From: an uncultured Lachnospiraceae bacterium
Lineage (GTDB): Bacteria; Bacillota; Clostridia; Lachnospirales; Lachnospiraceae
Direction: 5' to 3'
NCBI GenBank assembly: GCA_910578645.1
Contig: CAJTQI010000001.1
Location: forward strand, 806,001-870,000
DNA length: 64,000 nt
A model generated the notes under the pieces. The model was given only the letters and a program-made list of their open reading frames with translations. It was not told the origin of the DNA and searched no databases. Shown in pieces: positions 1 to 9,310 of this stretch. The translations under genes were made by a program, and so were the position numbers. How positions within the stretch are numbered: the first letter of the stretch is position 1; every line of letters begins with the position of its first letter.

Positions 1-1
1 G

Positions 2-1135
2 CTTACGGGACAGTATAATTTCAATTTGGCATCATCGGCTCAGCTAATGAATGGGACTTATTATTTGTTAAAGGAAGCTGACAAGGATAATCAGTTATCG
101 CATGTATATATAGAACTATACTATGGATGTAATGTAAAAGATAATTTGGAACCAGATAAAGAGGATATTAATACACGTTATGATAAAAATTGGCATAATA
201 CAGATTATATGAAGATGTCTGCTAATAAGTTAGCATATATGTTGTCTATTGCAGGAGCTGATAAATATGCGGACATTTGTTTGCCGTTTGTCAGATACCG
301 TATGAATTTAGGGAATTGGGATTATATTAAGCAGGTAATAGAAAAGAAAAATCAAGAAGATTATCTTTCATATAAATATCATTATGATTGTGGCGATGGT
401 AATGGGTATGATGAGTATAAAGGACAAGGATATTTTGATTGTACAAGAATATATTTGGATAAAGCAAGACTTTATCCACAACAAAAGGTGTTAAGCGAGA
501 ATCCCATGGGAGAGAAAGCGGAAGAATACTTACGTATCATTATTGACTATTGTAAAGAAAAGAATATTCCAATCACATTATTTGTTTCACCAATTAATGA
601 GCTTCAATTGATTAGTACAGGCAATTATGATTATTATATAACGCAAGTTAAAAATATTGCAGAGGAATGTGGGGTGGCATTTTATGATTTTAATCTTGTT
701 AAAGAAGAATATTTATCAATTCAGCAAGGTAAATATTTTAAGGATGCGGACCATTTAAATAGTTTTGGCGCTGAAATATTTACCCCGTTTTTGCACAGAG
801 TGGTATCAGGGAATAGGGAGGAAAATGAAAAATATTTTTACAATTCATACGCTGAGAAGCTTCGGGAAACTGAACCTGCAATATATGGGATATATTATAG
901 GTATTCGGATGAGGAATCTGCTATGACTAGAACTATGTGGATTGCATCTAACAGAGAATCAGGTATGGAATATAAAATAATTGTTCGTGCAAATGAAGGG
1001 GAACAATATTTAATACAGGATTTTGATGAAAATAAAGAATTTACAATCCCGATAGAAGAAGAGGGAACTTGTATCATTACAGCCAGAATGAAAGGTTCAC
1101 TAGAAAATATACAGATAATGGAGGTAAATTATTAA
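2..1135 (+). CDS. SGNH/GDSL-hydrolase-like protein, 5' end outside the window
   Basis: The frame is open from base 2, so the N-terminus is missing; the first in-window start-like codon (TTG at 26) has no reason to be the start. The visible 377 residues begin with a NLASSAQ stretch, resembling the strand-turn-Ser/Gln block of SGNH-like proteins. A later block, IPITLFVSPINEL and then KDADHLNSFGAEIF near residues 250-260, looks like the C-terminal Asp-x-x-His block of the same fold. The last 90 residues resemble an appended beta-rich domain. Similar proteins sit in surface polysaccharide or teichoic acid loci, where they modify or transfer acyl groups, but the substrate cannot be read here. Base composition is clearly AT-richer than the genes to its right. 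Family assignment is moderate; function is inference. Confidence 0.55.
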   Translation, partial: LTGQYNFNLASSAQLMNGTYYLLKEADKDNQLSHVYIELYYGCNVKDNLEPDKEDINTRYDKNWHNTDYMKMSANKLAYMLSIAGADKYADICLPFVRYRMNLGNWDYIKQVIEKKNQEDYLSYKYHYDCGDGNGYDEYKGQGYFDCTRIYLDKARLYPQQKVLSENPMGEKAEEYLRIIIDYCKEKNIPITLFVSPINELQLISTGNYDYYITQVKNIAEECGVAFYDFNLVKEEYLSIQQGKYFKDADHLNSFGAEIFTPFLHRVVSGNREENEKYFYNSYAEKLRETEPAIYGIYYRYSDEESAMTRTMWIASNRESGMEYKIIVRANEGEQYLIQDFDENKEFTIPIEEEGTCIITARMKGSLENIQIMEVNY

Positions 1136-1202
1136 TTGGAAATAGGATAGATTTATCGGATAGAGGAGCCTCAGTTTTTTAAGAATCTATATAGAGGAAA
1201 TA

Positions 1203-1240
1203 TTAAAGCTGTCATTTATACCCTGACAGCTTTAATATTT
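1203..1240. terminator. Bidirectional intrinsic terminator
   Basis: A perfect 12-bp inverted repeat, TTAAAGCTGTCA (1203-1214) and TGACAGCTTTAA (1224-1235), with a 9-nt loop lies between the convergent SGNH-like gene and prs. A- and T-rich flanks on both sides let it act on both strands. Confidence 0.8.
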
Positions 1241-1253
1241 ACTATAAATTCAT

Positions 1254-2441
1254 CTAATCCAACTCCCCGGCATTATACCGGGCCACCACTGACTGTATTC
1301 TCTCCACAGGATTAAGCAAATCACTGATGGAGGTGTCGTGGTTTAAGGTATCAATCAGGTAGGCAATATACTTACTCATATCGCAGTTGACATACCATTC
1401 ACGGCTAAGAAGCTCGGGTGCCTGGTAAACGAGGTTCGTGGTCAGCACACCGTCAATTGTGCCTTCGGAGTAGGCTTTATCAAAGCGTTCCAAGCCGGCA
1501 GTAAAAAGCCCGAAAGTAGAGAAGACAAAGATACGTTTCGCCCTGCGTTCCTTTAAGGCGGATGCAACTTCCAGTACGCTCTCGCCGGAAGAAATCATGT
1601 CATCAATGATAATCACATCCTTTCCTTCCACACTGCTTCCCAGAAATTCATGTGCGACAATAGGGTTTCGTCCGTTTACAATCTGCGTATAATCCCTTCT
1701 CTTATAGAACATGCCCATGTCAAGACCAAGTACGTTGGCGATATAGATTGCCCGGCTCATGCCGCCCTCGTCGGGACTAATTACCATCATATGGTCAGAG
1801 TCGATTCTCAAATCTTTTACATGACTTAGCAATCCTTTAATAAACTGGTAGGCAGGCTGTACGGTTTCAAAGCCGTGGAGCGGGATGGCATTTTGTACAC
1901 GTGGGTCGTGGGCATCGAAGGTGATGATATTGTCTACGCCCATGTTGACCATCTCCTGAAGGGCAAGAGCACAGTCTAAAGATTCTCTGGCAGTCCTTTT
2001 ATGCTGCCTGCTTTCATAAAGAAAAGGCATGATGACGGTAATCCTTCTTGCCTTGCCTCCTACGGCAGCGATAATACGCTTTAAATCCTGGTAATGGTCA
2101 TCCGGTGACATATGGTTTTCATGTCCGCAGAGGGAATAGGTCAAACTATAGTTTGCCACATCTACTAAGAGATAGAGGTCTGAGCCACGTACGGATTCTT
2201 TGATGACGCCCTTTGCTTCACCGGAGCCAAATCTGGGTACGATAGCCTTTAGAATATAGGAATCTCTCTGGTATCCGGAGAATGCAAGCGAGTCTTTATG
2301 CTCACTTTCACGTTCCGTTCTCCATTTTACGAGATAATAGTCTACTTTTTCACCCAAGGATTTACAACCTTCAAGAGGGATAATTCCAAGGGAGCCTACG
2401 GGGATAGTTTCAAGATTTCTTTTTTCTTCGCGTCGGGTCAT
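1254..2441 (-). CDS. prs: Ribose-phosphate pyrophosphokinase
   Basis: Makes PRPP from ribose 5-phosphate and ATP for nucleotide, NAD, His and Trp synthesis in the cytosol. The 395-aa protein carries the PRPP-binding loop near residues 270-285 (VIIIDDMISSGES, the counterpart of DDM-D-AGT in classical enzymes) and a phosphoribosyltransferase-type core with ISPDEGGMSRA upstream of it. It is about 80 residues longer than the usual 310-320 aa bacterial enzyme. The extra length is an N-terminal extension and internal insertions, which I believe is a variant seen in Clostridia. It starts 9 nt after the end of the helicase-loader gene and so is probably cotranscribed with dnaD-dnaI. A GTGAGG-like site precedes the ATG. 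Confident in family. Confidence 0.9.
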   Translation of the reverse strand: MTRREEKRNLETIPVGSLGIIPLEGCKSLGEKVDYYLVKWRTERESEHKDSLAFSGYQRDSYILKAIVPRFGSGEAKGVIKESVRGSDLYLLVDVANYSLTYSLCGHENHMSPDDHYQDLKRIIAAVGGKARRITVIMPFLYESRQHKRTARESLDCALALQEMVNMGVDNIITFDAHDPRVQNAIPLHGFETVQPAYQFIKGLLSHVKDLRIDSDHMMVISPDEGGMSRAIYIANVLGLDMGMFYKRRDYTQIVNGRNPIVAHEFLGSSVEGKDVIIIDDMISSGESVLEVASALKERRAKRIFVFSTFGLFTAGLERFDKAYSEGTIDGVLTTNLVYQAPELLSREWYVNCDMSKYIAYLIDTLNHDTSISDLLNPVERIQSVVARYNAGELD

Positions 2442-2450
2442 GAAGAAGCC

Positions 2451-3422
2451 TCACTTTCTGTTCATCAGTCGTTTCTTGTACATGCGAATATCTTGTCCGG
2501 AGAGTTTACATATTTCATAGTGGCTGATTATGCGGGAAGAGATACGGTCTGAGTATCTGTCCCTCAATTCCTCCAAAGACAGATTCGTGGAGATGATGGT
2601 TGCCTTTTTGCCCATATGCCGTTCGTTTAAAAGGGCAAATAATTGGGAAGCGACAAACTGATTGGTCAGTTCCGTCCCCAAATCATCGACAATGAGAAGG
2701 TCACACTGGTATAGGTCAGCATAAGTTTCACGCAGCTCTTCTCTGTTTTTGTAACCAAAAGAATTCTTAGACAATAAATCAAATAAGCCGGCAGCGCTGA
2801 AATAAATGACGGAATGGCCATCTTCAATCAGCTCTTTGGCAATACAACCGGAAAGAAATGATTTCCCCGTTCCCACTGTACCATAAAAAAAGAGATTATG
2901 GTAGCCGGAATTGAAATTTTCGATAAAATTATGGCAAATTTTTACGGCGTTCCGAAAGCGGGATAAATCGTCTCCTTCATAGTATTCGTAAGAAAGAGAA
3001 TCAAAATTCTCTGTTCGGAGCATTTCGTGTATATTAGATTGTTCATAGAGAAGCGTAATCATGGCTTGTCTGAAACAGTGGCATTTCTGCCCGTCAACAT
3101 AGCCTGTATCCTTACAGTCTGGACATTCATAGACAGGTTCAAGATAATCGGCCGGAAGGCCCGCATCGGTGAGAAGCTGCGCTTTGTGGGCTGACAGACC
3201 GGCCAGGCAATTTCGCAGCTCTTCCATGGCGCCGGAATCTCCGGCGAGCATTTTCTTGCCTTGCGCAACGGAAGTGCTTGCAACCTGTTCGTCTAGGGTT
3301 TTGTAGGCCGGAATATGGCTGTAGACATAAGAAAGTTTCTGCTCTGTGTCCCGTCGGACTTTTCGCTGTTTTATTTCGTATTGATGTAGGATGATATCAT
3401 ACTGGGCGTTTGTCAGTGGCAC
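2451..3422 (-). CDS. DnaI/DnaC-like helicase loader ATPase
   Basis: AAA+ ATPase of the IstB/DnaC/DnaI type that loads the replicative helicase. The 323-aa protein has an N-terminal helical region, then a Cys cluster typical of DnaI zinc-binding domains (CPDCKDTGYVDGQKCHC, about residues 100-116). The ATPase core follows: Walker A GTVGTGKS near residues 180-187 and Walker B LLIVDDLG near 244. Translation starts at a GTG (3422) with AGAAGGGAG just upstream. The upstream gene encodes a DnaD-domain protein, so the pair forms a primosome unit, as is common in Firmicutes. The zinc ligands favour a DnaI-like loader over a transposon IstB. Confidence 0.88.
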   Translation of the reverse strand: MPLTNAQYDIILHQYEIKQRKVRRDTEQKLSYVYSHIPAYKTLDEQVASTSVAQGKKMLAGDSGAMEELRNCLAGLSAHKAQLLTDAGLPADYLEPVYECPDCKDTGYVDGQKCHCFRQAMITLLYEQSNIHEMLRTENFDSLSYEYYEGDDLSRFRNAVKICHNFIENFNSGYHNLFFYGTVGTGKSFLSGCIAKELIEDGHSVIYFSAAGLFDLLSKNSFGYKNREELRETYADLYQCDLLIVDDLGTELTNQFVASQLFALLNERHMGKKATIISTNLSLEELRDRYSDRISSRIISHYEICKLSGQDIRMYKKRLMNRK

Positions 3423-3513
3423 GGGATTCTCCCTTCTGGATGTAACGGTATATTTTTATGTATGCTGCTAAGATAAACATCTGGCCTGTATGGATGGCAG
3501 GCGGCGAAAGACG

Positions 3514-4650
3514 TCAGTTACTTAACAGTTCTTGTTCTAAAGCTTCAAAATCATAGCTGTTTTGCTTAAATTGGTTAAATTTATTGTTAGAGGCTGCAGC
3601 CGTCTTAGGTGTTTTTATTTTACGGTAATGTTCGTCCAGTGATTGGATGTCATTTTTATGGCGCACGCCGGCTTTACTCCAACTGCTTAGAATGCTGTCT
3701 GCATATTCAAAGCGGTGCTTGTCCGTAGCCAGTACGGTGCGTTCACAGGCGGTGAGAATAATATCGGATGTAAAACCATAATCTTTTGACCAGCGCGTCA
3801 TATAAGAAATTTCCGCCTGGGTAGGTGTTGCGGTTTTGCCCAGAGCCTTCATAATCTCGTAAACTGATTTATCATATTTACTCGCAAGCTGGGATGCCTC
3901 CCTGGGAGTAGATATTCCCTGTCTGGCCCAACTGATGGCTACTTTTTCTATGTACCGGAGGTCCTTTTTATCCCGGTCTACGCAGTACTGGATGAGGTAA
4001 TCAATCAAATCTTCGGAGAATCCCAACTTGTCCGAAATAAAAAGTATCGTGCGTACTTCGGTGGGACTTAATGTTTTCTTTAAATATTGTTCCGTAATAA
4101 AGAGAAGCCTAGAAGTCTCTTCGTTTGATTTGAATTTTTTTAATTCATCCAATGTATAATTAGGTTTGGAGTAGGTGTCTTCTTCGGCAGCGGCCGGTGT
4201 CTCATGGGGCATGTCCATGGTGTGTGTCTGCTCTTGTCCGGCTCCCGGTTCTTCGGCAGCTAATTTGGAAGAGATAGGCACCACGGATGCAAGAGGCAAA
4301 GCTGCGGGTGCAGACACGGAAGGGACGGGCGCTATGGCGCAAGAGGCCGGAAGAGGGGTGAAATCTAACAGATGGATACCAGTCACGTTCTTATGTTCGT
4401 CATAGTCAAGTGCCAGAAGCCGGTTTTTTTCCCAGTATTTTAAGGCGCGCATGACGTCTTTTTCCGTATAGTTGAATTTGTCAGCCATGTCGGAGATACT
4501 TGTGGAGAGCCTGGCGCTCATCATTCGTATCAGATACAGATAAATTTTAAGCTGTGCATCATTAGAGGCACTCATGTATTCATCTATAAAACGGTTTGAA
4601 ATAACCGTAGAATCTGTATAATTGTCCTGGTAAATTGTTAAACGCGCCAT
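3514..4650 (-). CDS. DnaD-domain primosome protein
   Basis: Replication initiation/restart protein that bridges origin DNA and the helicase loader. I chose the ATG at 4650 (MARLTIYQDN, 378 aa) because AAAGGTGG lies just upstream; the frame stays open to 4818, but that extension is Pro/His-rich and unlike the family. An N-terminal winged-helix-like part (residues about 10-110) is followed by a Pro/Ala-rich linker (about 125-170). Two DnaD-type helical modules follow; TLDELKKFKSNEETSRLLFITEQYLKK starts the first and PTQAEISYMTRWSKDYGFTSDIILTACERT the second. It is followed by the DnaI-like loader gene and prs. A promoter and a set of DnaA-box-like sequences lie upstream. Confidence 0.87.
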   Translation of the reverse strand: MARLTIYQDNYTDSTVISNRFIDEYMSASNDAQLKIYLYLIRMMSARLSTSISDMADKFNYTEKDVMRALKYWEKNRLLALDYDEHKNVTGIHLLDFTPLPASCAIAPVPSVSAPAALPLASVVPISSKLAAEEPGAGQEQTHTMDMPHETPAAAEEDTYSKPNYTLDELKKFKSNEETSRLLFITEQYLKKTLSPTEVRTILFISDKLGFSEDLIDYLIQYCVDRDKKDLRYIEKVAISWARQGISTPREASQLASKYDKSVYEIMKALGKTATPTQAEISYMTRWSKDYGFTSDIILTACERTVLATDKHRFEYADSILSSWSKAGVRHKNDIQSLDEHYRKIKTPKTAAASNNKFNQFKQNSYDFEALEQELLSN

Positions 4651-4711
4651 GCATGCACCACCTTTCATTCCGTATTGGAATGCATTATGCGCCCATAGGG
4701 GCATATGATGG

Positions 4712-4740
4712 ATTATAGCATAGCGTTTTTTAAATGAAAA
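4712..4740 (-). promoter_or_regulatory. Predicted sigma-A promoter for dnaD-dnaI-prs
   Basis: On the minus strand there is TTTTCA (4740-4735), a 17-nt spacer, then TATAAT (4717-4712) preceded by TGC, which makes an extended -10. A near-palindrome with TATGCCCC/GGGCGCATA arms lies just downstream (about 4686-4706), between the predicted start and the ribosome binding site. It could be an operator or leader hairpin. Confidence 0.55.
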
Positions 4741-4795
4741 TAGGCAAACTGCCATAAACGGAATGTACAGGCAGGGGAGGCGAGGAACCGGTAAA

Positions 4796-4911
4796 TGTGG
4801 ATAGTGTGGATAAGGCATTCAAAGTGCGGAAAATCAAAGGTTTTTTTACACAGAAATATCCACAAAATATAAATGTAAGACTTGGTTATATCTTGTGGAT
4901 ATTGTGAATAA
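4796..4911. promoter_or_regulatory. Cluster of five DnaA-box-like 9-mers
   Basis: TGTGGATAG (4796-4804), TGTGGATAA (4805-4813), ATATCCACA (4856-4864), TGTGGATAT (4894-4902) and TGTGAATAA (4903-4911) lie within 116 bp between murC and dnaD. The second and fifth match TTATNCACA exactly on the minus strand; the others differ at one position. The stretch between them is AT-rich. The outer and inner boxes also form an 11-bp inverted repeat (AATATCCACAA/TTGTGGATATT). Confidence 0.7.
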
Positions 4912-4912
4912 A

Positions 4913-6292
4913 TTATCTTTGAAGCAGATTTTCACCGATTTTTACGACATCGCCTGCCCCCATAGTTATCAACAAATCATCCTTTGTGCAATTTTCCAGA
5001 ATAAAATTTTGTATTTCTTCAAAGGAAGCAAAATAGTGGCAGCGGTGTCCTAGCTTTTCGATTTCAGCCTGTAAAGTCCGGGAGCTGATACCTAAGTCGT
5101 CTTTCTCTCTGGCGGCATAAATATCAGCGAGGATAATTTCATCGGACAGAGTGAGAACTTTGGCAAAATCAGTAAGGAAAGCTTTCGTTCTTGAGTATGT
5201 GTGAGGTTGGAACACGCACCATGTAGTGTGGTGCGGATAATTTTGCACCGCGGTAAGGGTTGCCTTGATTTCCGTAGGGTGATGGGCATAATCGTCAATA
5301 ATGGTAAATCCGTTTACCTTACCTTTGTATTCAAAACGTCTGTCGGTGCCCCCGTAATGGAGAAGCGCCCTGGCGGATACATCGACTGGAATGCCAAGTA
5401 AATCTGCGAGGGCGATGGCAGCCACTGCATTGTACACATTATGCTCTCCGGGGACGCGCAAAGAAAATACTTCTTCTTTGCCATCTTTGTGCATAAGATG
5501 AAAAGAGGGACAACCTGAGCCGTCATAGATGATATCCTTCGGATAGTAATCCGAATCTGGAGAGGAACCATAAGTGATAACCCGGCAGGAAAGTCCGTCG
5601 GTGATTTCCTCATAGTGGCAGATGTCCCCGTTGATAATCAAGGTGCCGTCTGCAGGCAGAAGACGCGCAAATTCATGAAAAGAATTGCGTATATCATCGA
5701 TATCCTTGAAAAAATCAAGATGGTCTTCTTCTATATTAAGTATAATGCTGATTTTCGGGTAAAAGCTTAAGAAACTGTTGGTGTACTCACATGCTTCGGT
5801 GACGAAATGCTCCGAGGAGCCAACTCGTATATTGCCGCCGATTGGTTTATAGATACCGCCGATGGATAAGGTAGGGTCGTCACCGTTTTCCAGAAGAATC
5901 TGGGAAACCATGGAAGTGGTAGTGGTTTTGCCATGGGTACCGCTTATGGCAATGGGAGTTTTATAGTTGTGCATCATCTGTCCAAGGAGCTGCGCCCTGC
6001 TTAAGGCGGGGATGGACAGCTTCCTGGTGGCTGCCATCTCGGGGTTATCCGCTTTGATTGCACTGGTGTACACCACAAGGTCAATATCGGAAGTGAGATT
6101 TTCTTCCCGCTGCCCATAATAAATTGTGGCGCCCAGCTCTTTAAGTTTCTCGGTAAGAGGAGAAGCTGCCCTGTCCGAACCGGATACGCGGAATCCTTCG
6201 GACAGAAGAATTTCAGCCAGTCCGCTCATGCTGATACCGCCGATTCCAATAAAATATATATGAATTGGGTTATGAAAATTGATATGATACAT
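4913..6292 (-). CDS. murC: UDP-N-acetylmuramate--L-alanine ligase
   Basis: ATP-dependent cytosolic ligase that adds L-Ala to UDP-MurNAc, the first peptide-stem step of peptidoglycan synthesis. The 459-aa product starts MYHINFHNP at 6292, where GTAGGGAG sits upstream; the longer open frame to 6421 is not family-like. It has the N-terminal Rossmann glycine motif IGIGGISMSGLA (residues about 15-26), the Mur ligase P-loop SGTHGKTTTTS (about 114-124), EACEYTNSF and the C-terminal DDYAHHPTEI block typical of MurC. It reads away from the divergent glgC gene and toward dnaD. Confidence 0.95.
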   Translation of the reverse strand: MYHINFHNPIHIYFIGIGGISMSGLAEILLSEGFRVSGSDRAASPLTEKLKELGATIYYGQREENLTSDIDLVVYTSAIKADNPEMAATRKLSIPALSRAQLLGQMMHNYKTPIAISGTHGKTTTTSMVSQILLENGDDPTLSIGGIYKPIGGNIRVGSSEHFVTEACEYTNSFLSFYPKISIILNIEEDHLDFFKDIDDIRNSFHEFARLLPADGTLIINGDICHYEEITDGLSCRVITYGSSPDSDYYPKDIIYDGSGCPSFHLMHKDGKEEVFSLRVPGEHNVYNAVAAIALADLLGIPVDVSARALLHYGGTDRRFEYKGKVNGFTIIDDYAHHPTEIKATLTAVQNYPHHTTWCVFQPHTYSRTKAFLTDFAKVLTLSDEIILADIYAAREKDDLGISSRTLQAEIEKLGHRCHYFASFEEIQNFILENCTKDDLLITMGAGDVVKIGENLLQR

Positions 6293-6743
6293 GGATATCT
6301 CCCTACGTTTCATTTTTATTAGTATTATACTCATTTCATGAAAAAAAACCAATAGGAATCGGGGGATTTTAAGATTTGCAAAAATTAAGAAAATTACTTT
6401 TCTATATGAAAAAAACTGCATTTTAGATATAATTTATATTATCGGGACGTGATGGATTACAAACTGTAAAATGATTATGTAAAAAATTAACAAAGAAATT
6501 AAAACGGATTTAAAAATATTATATATTATCGACATAGAAAGTGGAAGCGGCCATGAATAAATTTGTAAATAATATTCACTTTCCTGTCAGACTGTGATAT
6601 AATGAACGAAAAGAATTGGCATGTCTGCCTGTCGACATAGCAATGAGCACCGGTTTTGTGTCTATATGCACTCATGTAAATTTTTAGTACAAAATTTTAA
6701 TATATACATATTAAAGAAAATATAGGAAACAAGAGGTGATATG
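6293..6743. other. Divergent intergenic region, murC/glgC
   Basis: A 451-bp AT-rich region with no credible gene. It holds the glgC promoter and, by position, the promoter of murC, for which I see no clear -35/-10 pair. A small dyad, TTACAAACTGTAA, lies near 6458-6471. Confidence 0.5.
6575..6603 (+). promoter_or_regulatory. Predicted promoter for glgC-glgD
   Basis: TTCACT (6575-6580), 17-nt spacer, TATAAT (6598-6603), with TGA directly before the -10 (extended -10). This implies a leader of about 135 nt before glgC. Confidence 0.6.
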
Positions 6744-8015
6744 ATGGTTAAAAAAGAAATGATTGCCATGCTCTTGGCTGGCGGTCAGGGAAGCAGATTA
6801 GGTGTGTTTACGTCGAAGGTTGCAAAGCCTGCAGTAGCCTTTGGCAGTAAATACAGAATCATCGACTTCCCGCTCAGTAACTGCATCAACTCGGGTGTTG
6901 ACACCGTAGGTGTCCTGACCCAGTATCAGCCCCTCAGGCTGAATACGCATATCGGAATCGGTATTCCGTGGGACCTTGACAGGAATATCGGCGGCGTAAC
7001 GGTACTGCCTCCTTACGAGAAGAGCGCGAACAGCGAATGGTATACAGGCACTGCCAACGCGATTTACCAGAATATGGATTATATGGAAAGCTTCAATCCT
7101 GAGTATGTCTTAATCTTATCGGGTGACCACATTTATAAGATGGACTATGAAGTGATGCTTGATTTCCATAAGCAGAACGGGGCGGAAGTAACCATCGCAG
7201 TCATGCCTGTACCGATGGAAGAGGCGAAGCGTTTCGGTATTATGATTACGGATAAGGAGCGCAAGATTGTAGACTTTGAAGAGAAGCCGGAGAATCCGCG
7301 CAGCAATCTGGCGTCTATGGGTATCTATATCTTTAATTGGAAGACGCTCAAGGAAGCGCTGCTTAGGAATGCCGAACAGCCGGGACTGGATTTTGGTAAG
7401 CATGTTATTCCGTACTGCCATGCAAAAGGTGCACCTCTTTATGCCTATGAGTTTAATGGTTATTGGAAAGATGTAGGAACGCTGCACTCTTATTGGGAAG
7501 CCAATATGGAGCTGATTGATATTGTTCCGGAATTTAATTTGTATGAAGAATACTGGAAGATTTATACAAGAAGCGAGATATTACCGCCCCAATACCTGTC
7601 TTCAGAAAGCGTTGTGGAAAGAAGCATTATCGGCGAAGGGTCTGAGATTTATGGCCAGGTTTATAATTCGGTTATCGGCTGTGGCGTGACAATCGGGGAA
7701 GGCACAGTGGTGCGTGATTCCATTGTTATGAACGAAACACGGGTCGGATGTAACTGCGAATTATATAAGGCCATTGTTGCAGAGAATGTTGTAATTGAGG
7801 ACGGTGTCAAGATTGGTGTCGGCGAGGAAGCCGAGAACGAGACTGACCCTCATATTTACAATCATGGCCTTGTAGCGATAGGTGAGAAGAGCGTCATTCC
7901 GGAAGGAATTTCCATTGGGAAGAACTCTGTCGTATTTGGCGTGACAAGCGCAGACGACTATAGGGACGGAGCGCTTCCAAGCGGTAAAACTTTGATTAAG
8001 GCAGGTGATAAATAG
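6744..8015 (+). CDS. glgC: Glucose-1-phosphate adenylyltransferase, catalytic subunit
   Basis: Forms ADP-glucose from glucose 1-phosphate and ATP, the committed step of bacterial glycogen synthesis. The 423-aa protein has the nucleotidyltransferase signature AMLLAGGQGSRLG near its start, the substrate-binding FEEKP block around residue 170, and a C-terminal left-handed beta-helix with hexapeptide-like repeats (about 290-400). Two ATGs are adjacent (6741 and 6744); AGAGGTG ends only 2 nt before the first, so I prefer the second. Its stop codon overlaps the GTG of glgD by one base, indicating translational coupling. Confidence 0.94.
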   Translation: MVKKEMIAMLLAGGQGSRLGVFTSKVAKPAVAFGSKYRIIDFPLSNCINSGVDTVGVLTQYQPLRLNTHIGIGIPWDLDRNIGGVTVLPPYEKSANSEWYTGTANAIYQNMDYMESFNPEYVLILSGDHIYKMDYEVMLDFHKQNGAEVTIAVMPVPMEEAKRFGIMITDKERKIVDFEEKPENPRSNLASMGIYIFNWKTLKEALLRNAEQPGLDFGKHVIPYCHAKGAPLYAYEFNGYWKDVGTLHSYWEANMELIDIVPEFNLYEEYWKIYTRSEILPPQYLSSESVVERSIIGEGSEIYGQVYNSVIGCGVTIGEGTVVRDSIVMNETRVGCNCELYKAIVAENVVIEDGVKIGVGEEAENETDPHIYNHGLVAIGEKSVIPEGISIGKNSVVFGVTSADDYRDGALPSGKTLIKAGDK

Positions 8016-9133
8016 TGAGAGCGATTGGAATTGTCTTGGCAGGTGGTAATAACCATAGAATTAAGGAACTGACACAAAAGCGTGCGGCCTGTGCGATGCC
8101 CATTGCAGGCAGTTACCGTGGCATCGATTTTGCATTGAGCAACATGTCCAATTCCCATATCAATAAGGTGGCCGTATTTACACAGTACAATGCAGGCAGT
8201 CTGAATGAACACTTAAGTTCATCCAAGTGGTGGGATTTTGGGCGTAAACAGGGAGGATTGTTCGTATTTACACCTGCAGTGACGGCAGAGAGCAATGCAT
8301 GGTATCGTGGTACGGCAGATGCAATAGCACAGAATCTGTCTTATTTAAAGAACAGCCATGAGCCGTATGTGGTAATATCTTCCGGTGACTGTGTATACAA
8401 GATGGACTATAATAAAGTTTTGGAATACCACATCGATAAGAAAGCTGATATCACGGTAGTTTGTAAGGACATGGGAGCCGATGTCAATGTGGACAGGTTC
8501 GGTACGATTAAGATGAATGAGGAATGCCGTATAGAGGAATTTGAGGAGAAACCCATTGTAGCGAAGTCCAACACGATTTCCTGCGGAATCTATGTAGTCA
8601 GAAGACGCCAACTGATTGAGATGATTGAGAAATGTGCGGAAGAAGACAGGTATGATTTTGTAAAGGATATCCTCATCCGTTATAAGGGTATGAAGAGGAT
8701 TTACGGCTACAAGATAAAGGAATACTGGAGCAATATTGCTACGGTGGAAGATTATTACAAGACGAATATGGACTTCTTACGTCCGGAAATCAGGAACTAT
8801 TTCTTCAAACAATACCCTGATATATATTCTAAGGTAGACGATTTACCTCCGGCGAAGTATAATGTAGGGGCAAGCATTAAGAATAGCTTGATTTCAAGTG
8901 GCTGTATTGTGAACGGCAAGGTGGAAAATTCTATAATTTTCAAAAAAACATATATTGGAAACAACTGCTACATAAAGAATTCCATCATTTTAAATGATGT
9001 GTATATAGGGGATAATACACATATCGAGAATTGTATTGTGGAAAGTAGGGGCACAATACGAGCAAATTCCTACCACAAAGGTGAAAATGGAATAGAAATT
9101 GTTGTAGAACATAATGACAGATATGTAATTTAG
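8015..9133 (+). CDS. glgD: GlgD subunit of ADP-glucose pyrophosphorylase
   Basis: Second, regulatory-type subunit that pairs with GlgC in many Firmicutes. The 372-aa protein retains the fold (IVLAGGNNHRIKELTQKRA, FEEKP near residue 172, hexapeptide repeats from about 290). However, the Gly-rich GQGSRL loop of the catalytic subunit is altered to GNNHRI, as expected of a poorly catalytic partner. Start is a GTG that overlaps the glgC stop codon by one base. Family assignment is strong; the regulatory role is known for the family and not shown here. Confidence 0.93.
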   Translation: MRAIGIVLAGGNNHRIKELTQKRAACAMPIAGSYRGIDFALSNMSNSHINKVAVFTQYNAGSLNEHLSSSKWWDFGRKQGGLFVFTPAVTAESNAWYRGTADAIAQNLSYLKNSHEPYVVISSGDCVYKMDYNKVLEYHIDKKADITVVCKDMGADVNVDRFGTIKMNEECRIEEFEEKPIVAKSNTISCGIYVVRRRQLIEMIEKCAEEDRYDFVKDILIRYKGMKRIYGYKIKEYWSNIATVEDYYKTNMDFLRPEIRNYFFKQYPDIYSKVDDLPPAKYNVGASIKNSLISSGCIVNGKVENSIIFKKTYIGNNCYIKNSIILNDVYIGDNTHIENCIVESRGTIRANSYHKGENGIEIVVEHNDRYVI

Positions 9134-9310
9134 TGATATGATGGAAAGGCGGTTGCTATTAATCGTAGAATTATTGTGTAAGAGGCATGTACGTTATTAA
9201 TTAAATGTTTATTACAAGCTACGTGGCTTGATGAGTATGACTTGTGTGGAAAAGCTTGTGAAAGCCGGCAGATTTCTGTTCGGTATCATATGATAAGGAG
9301 GCTGAGCTTC

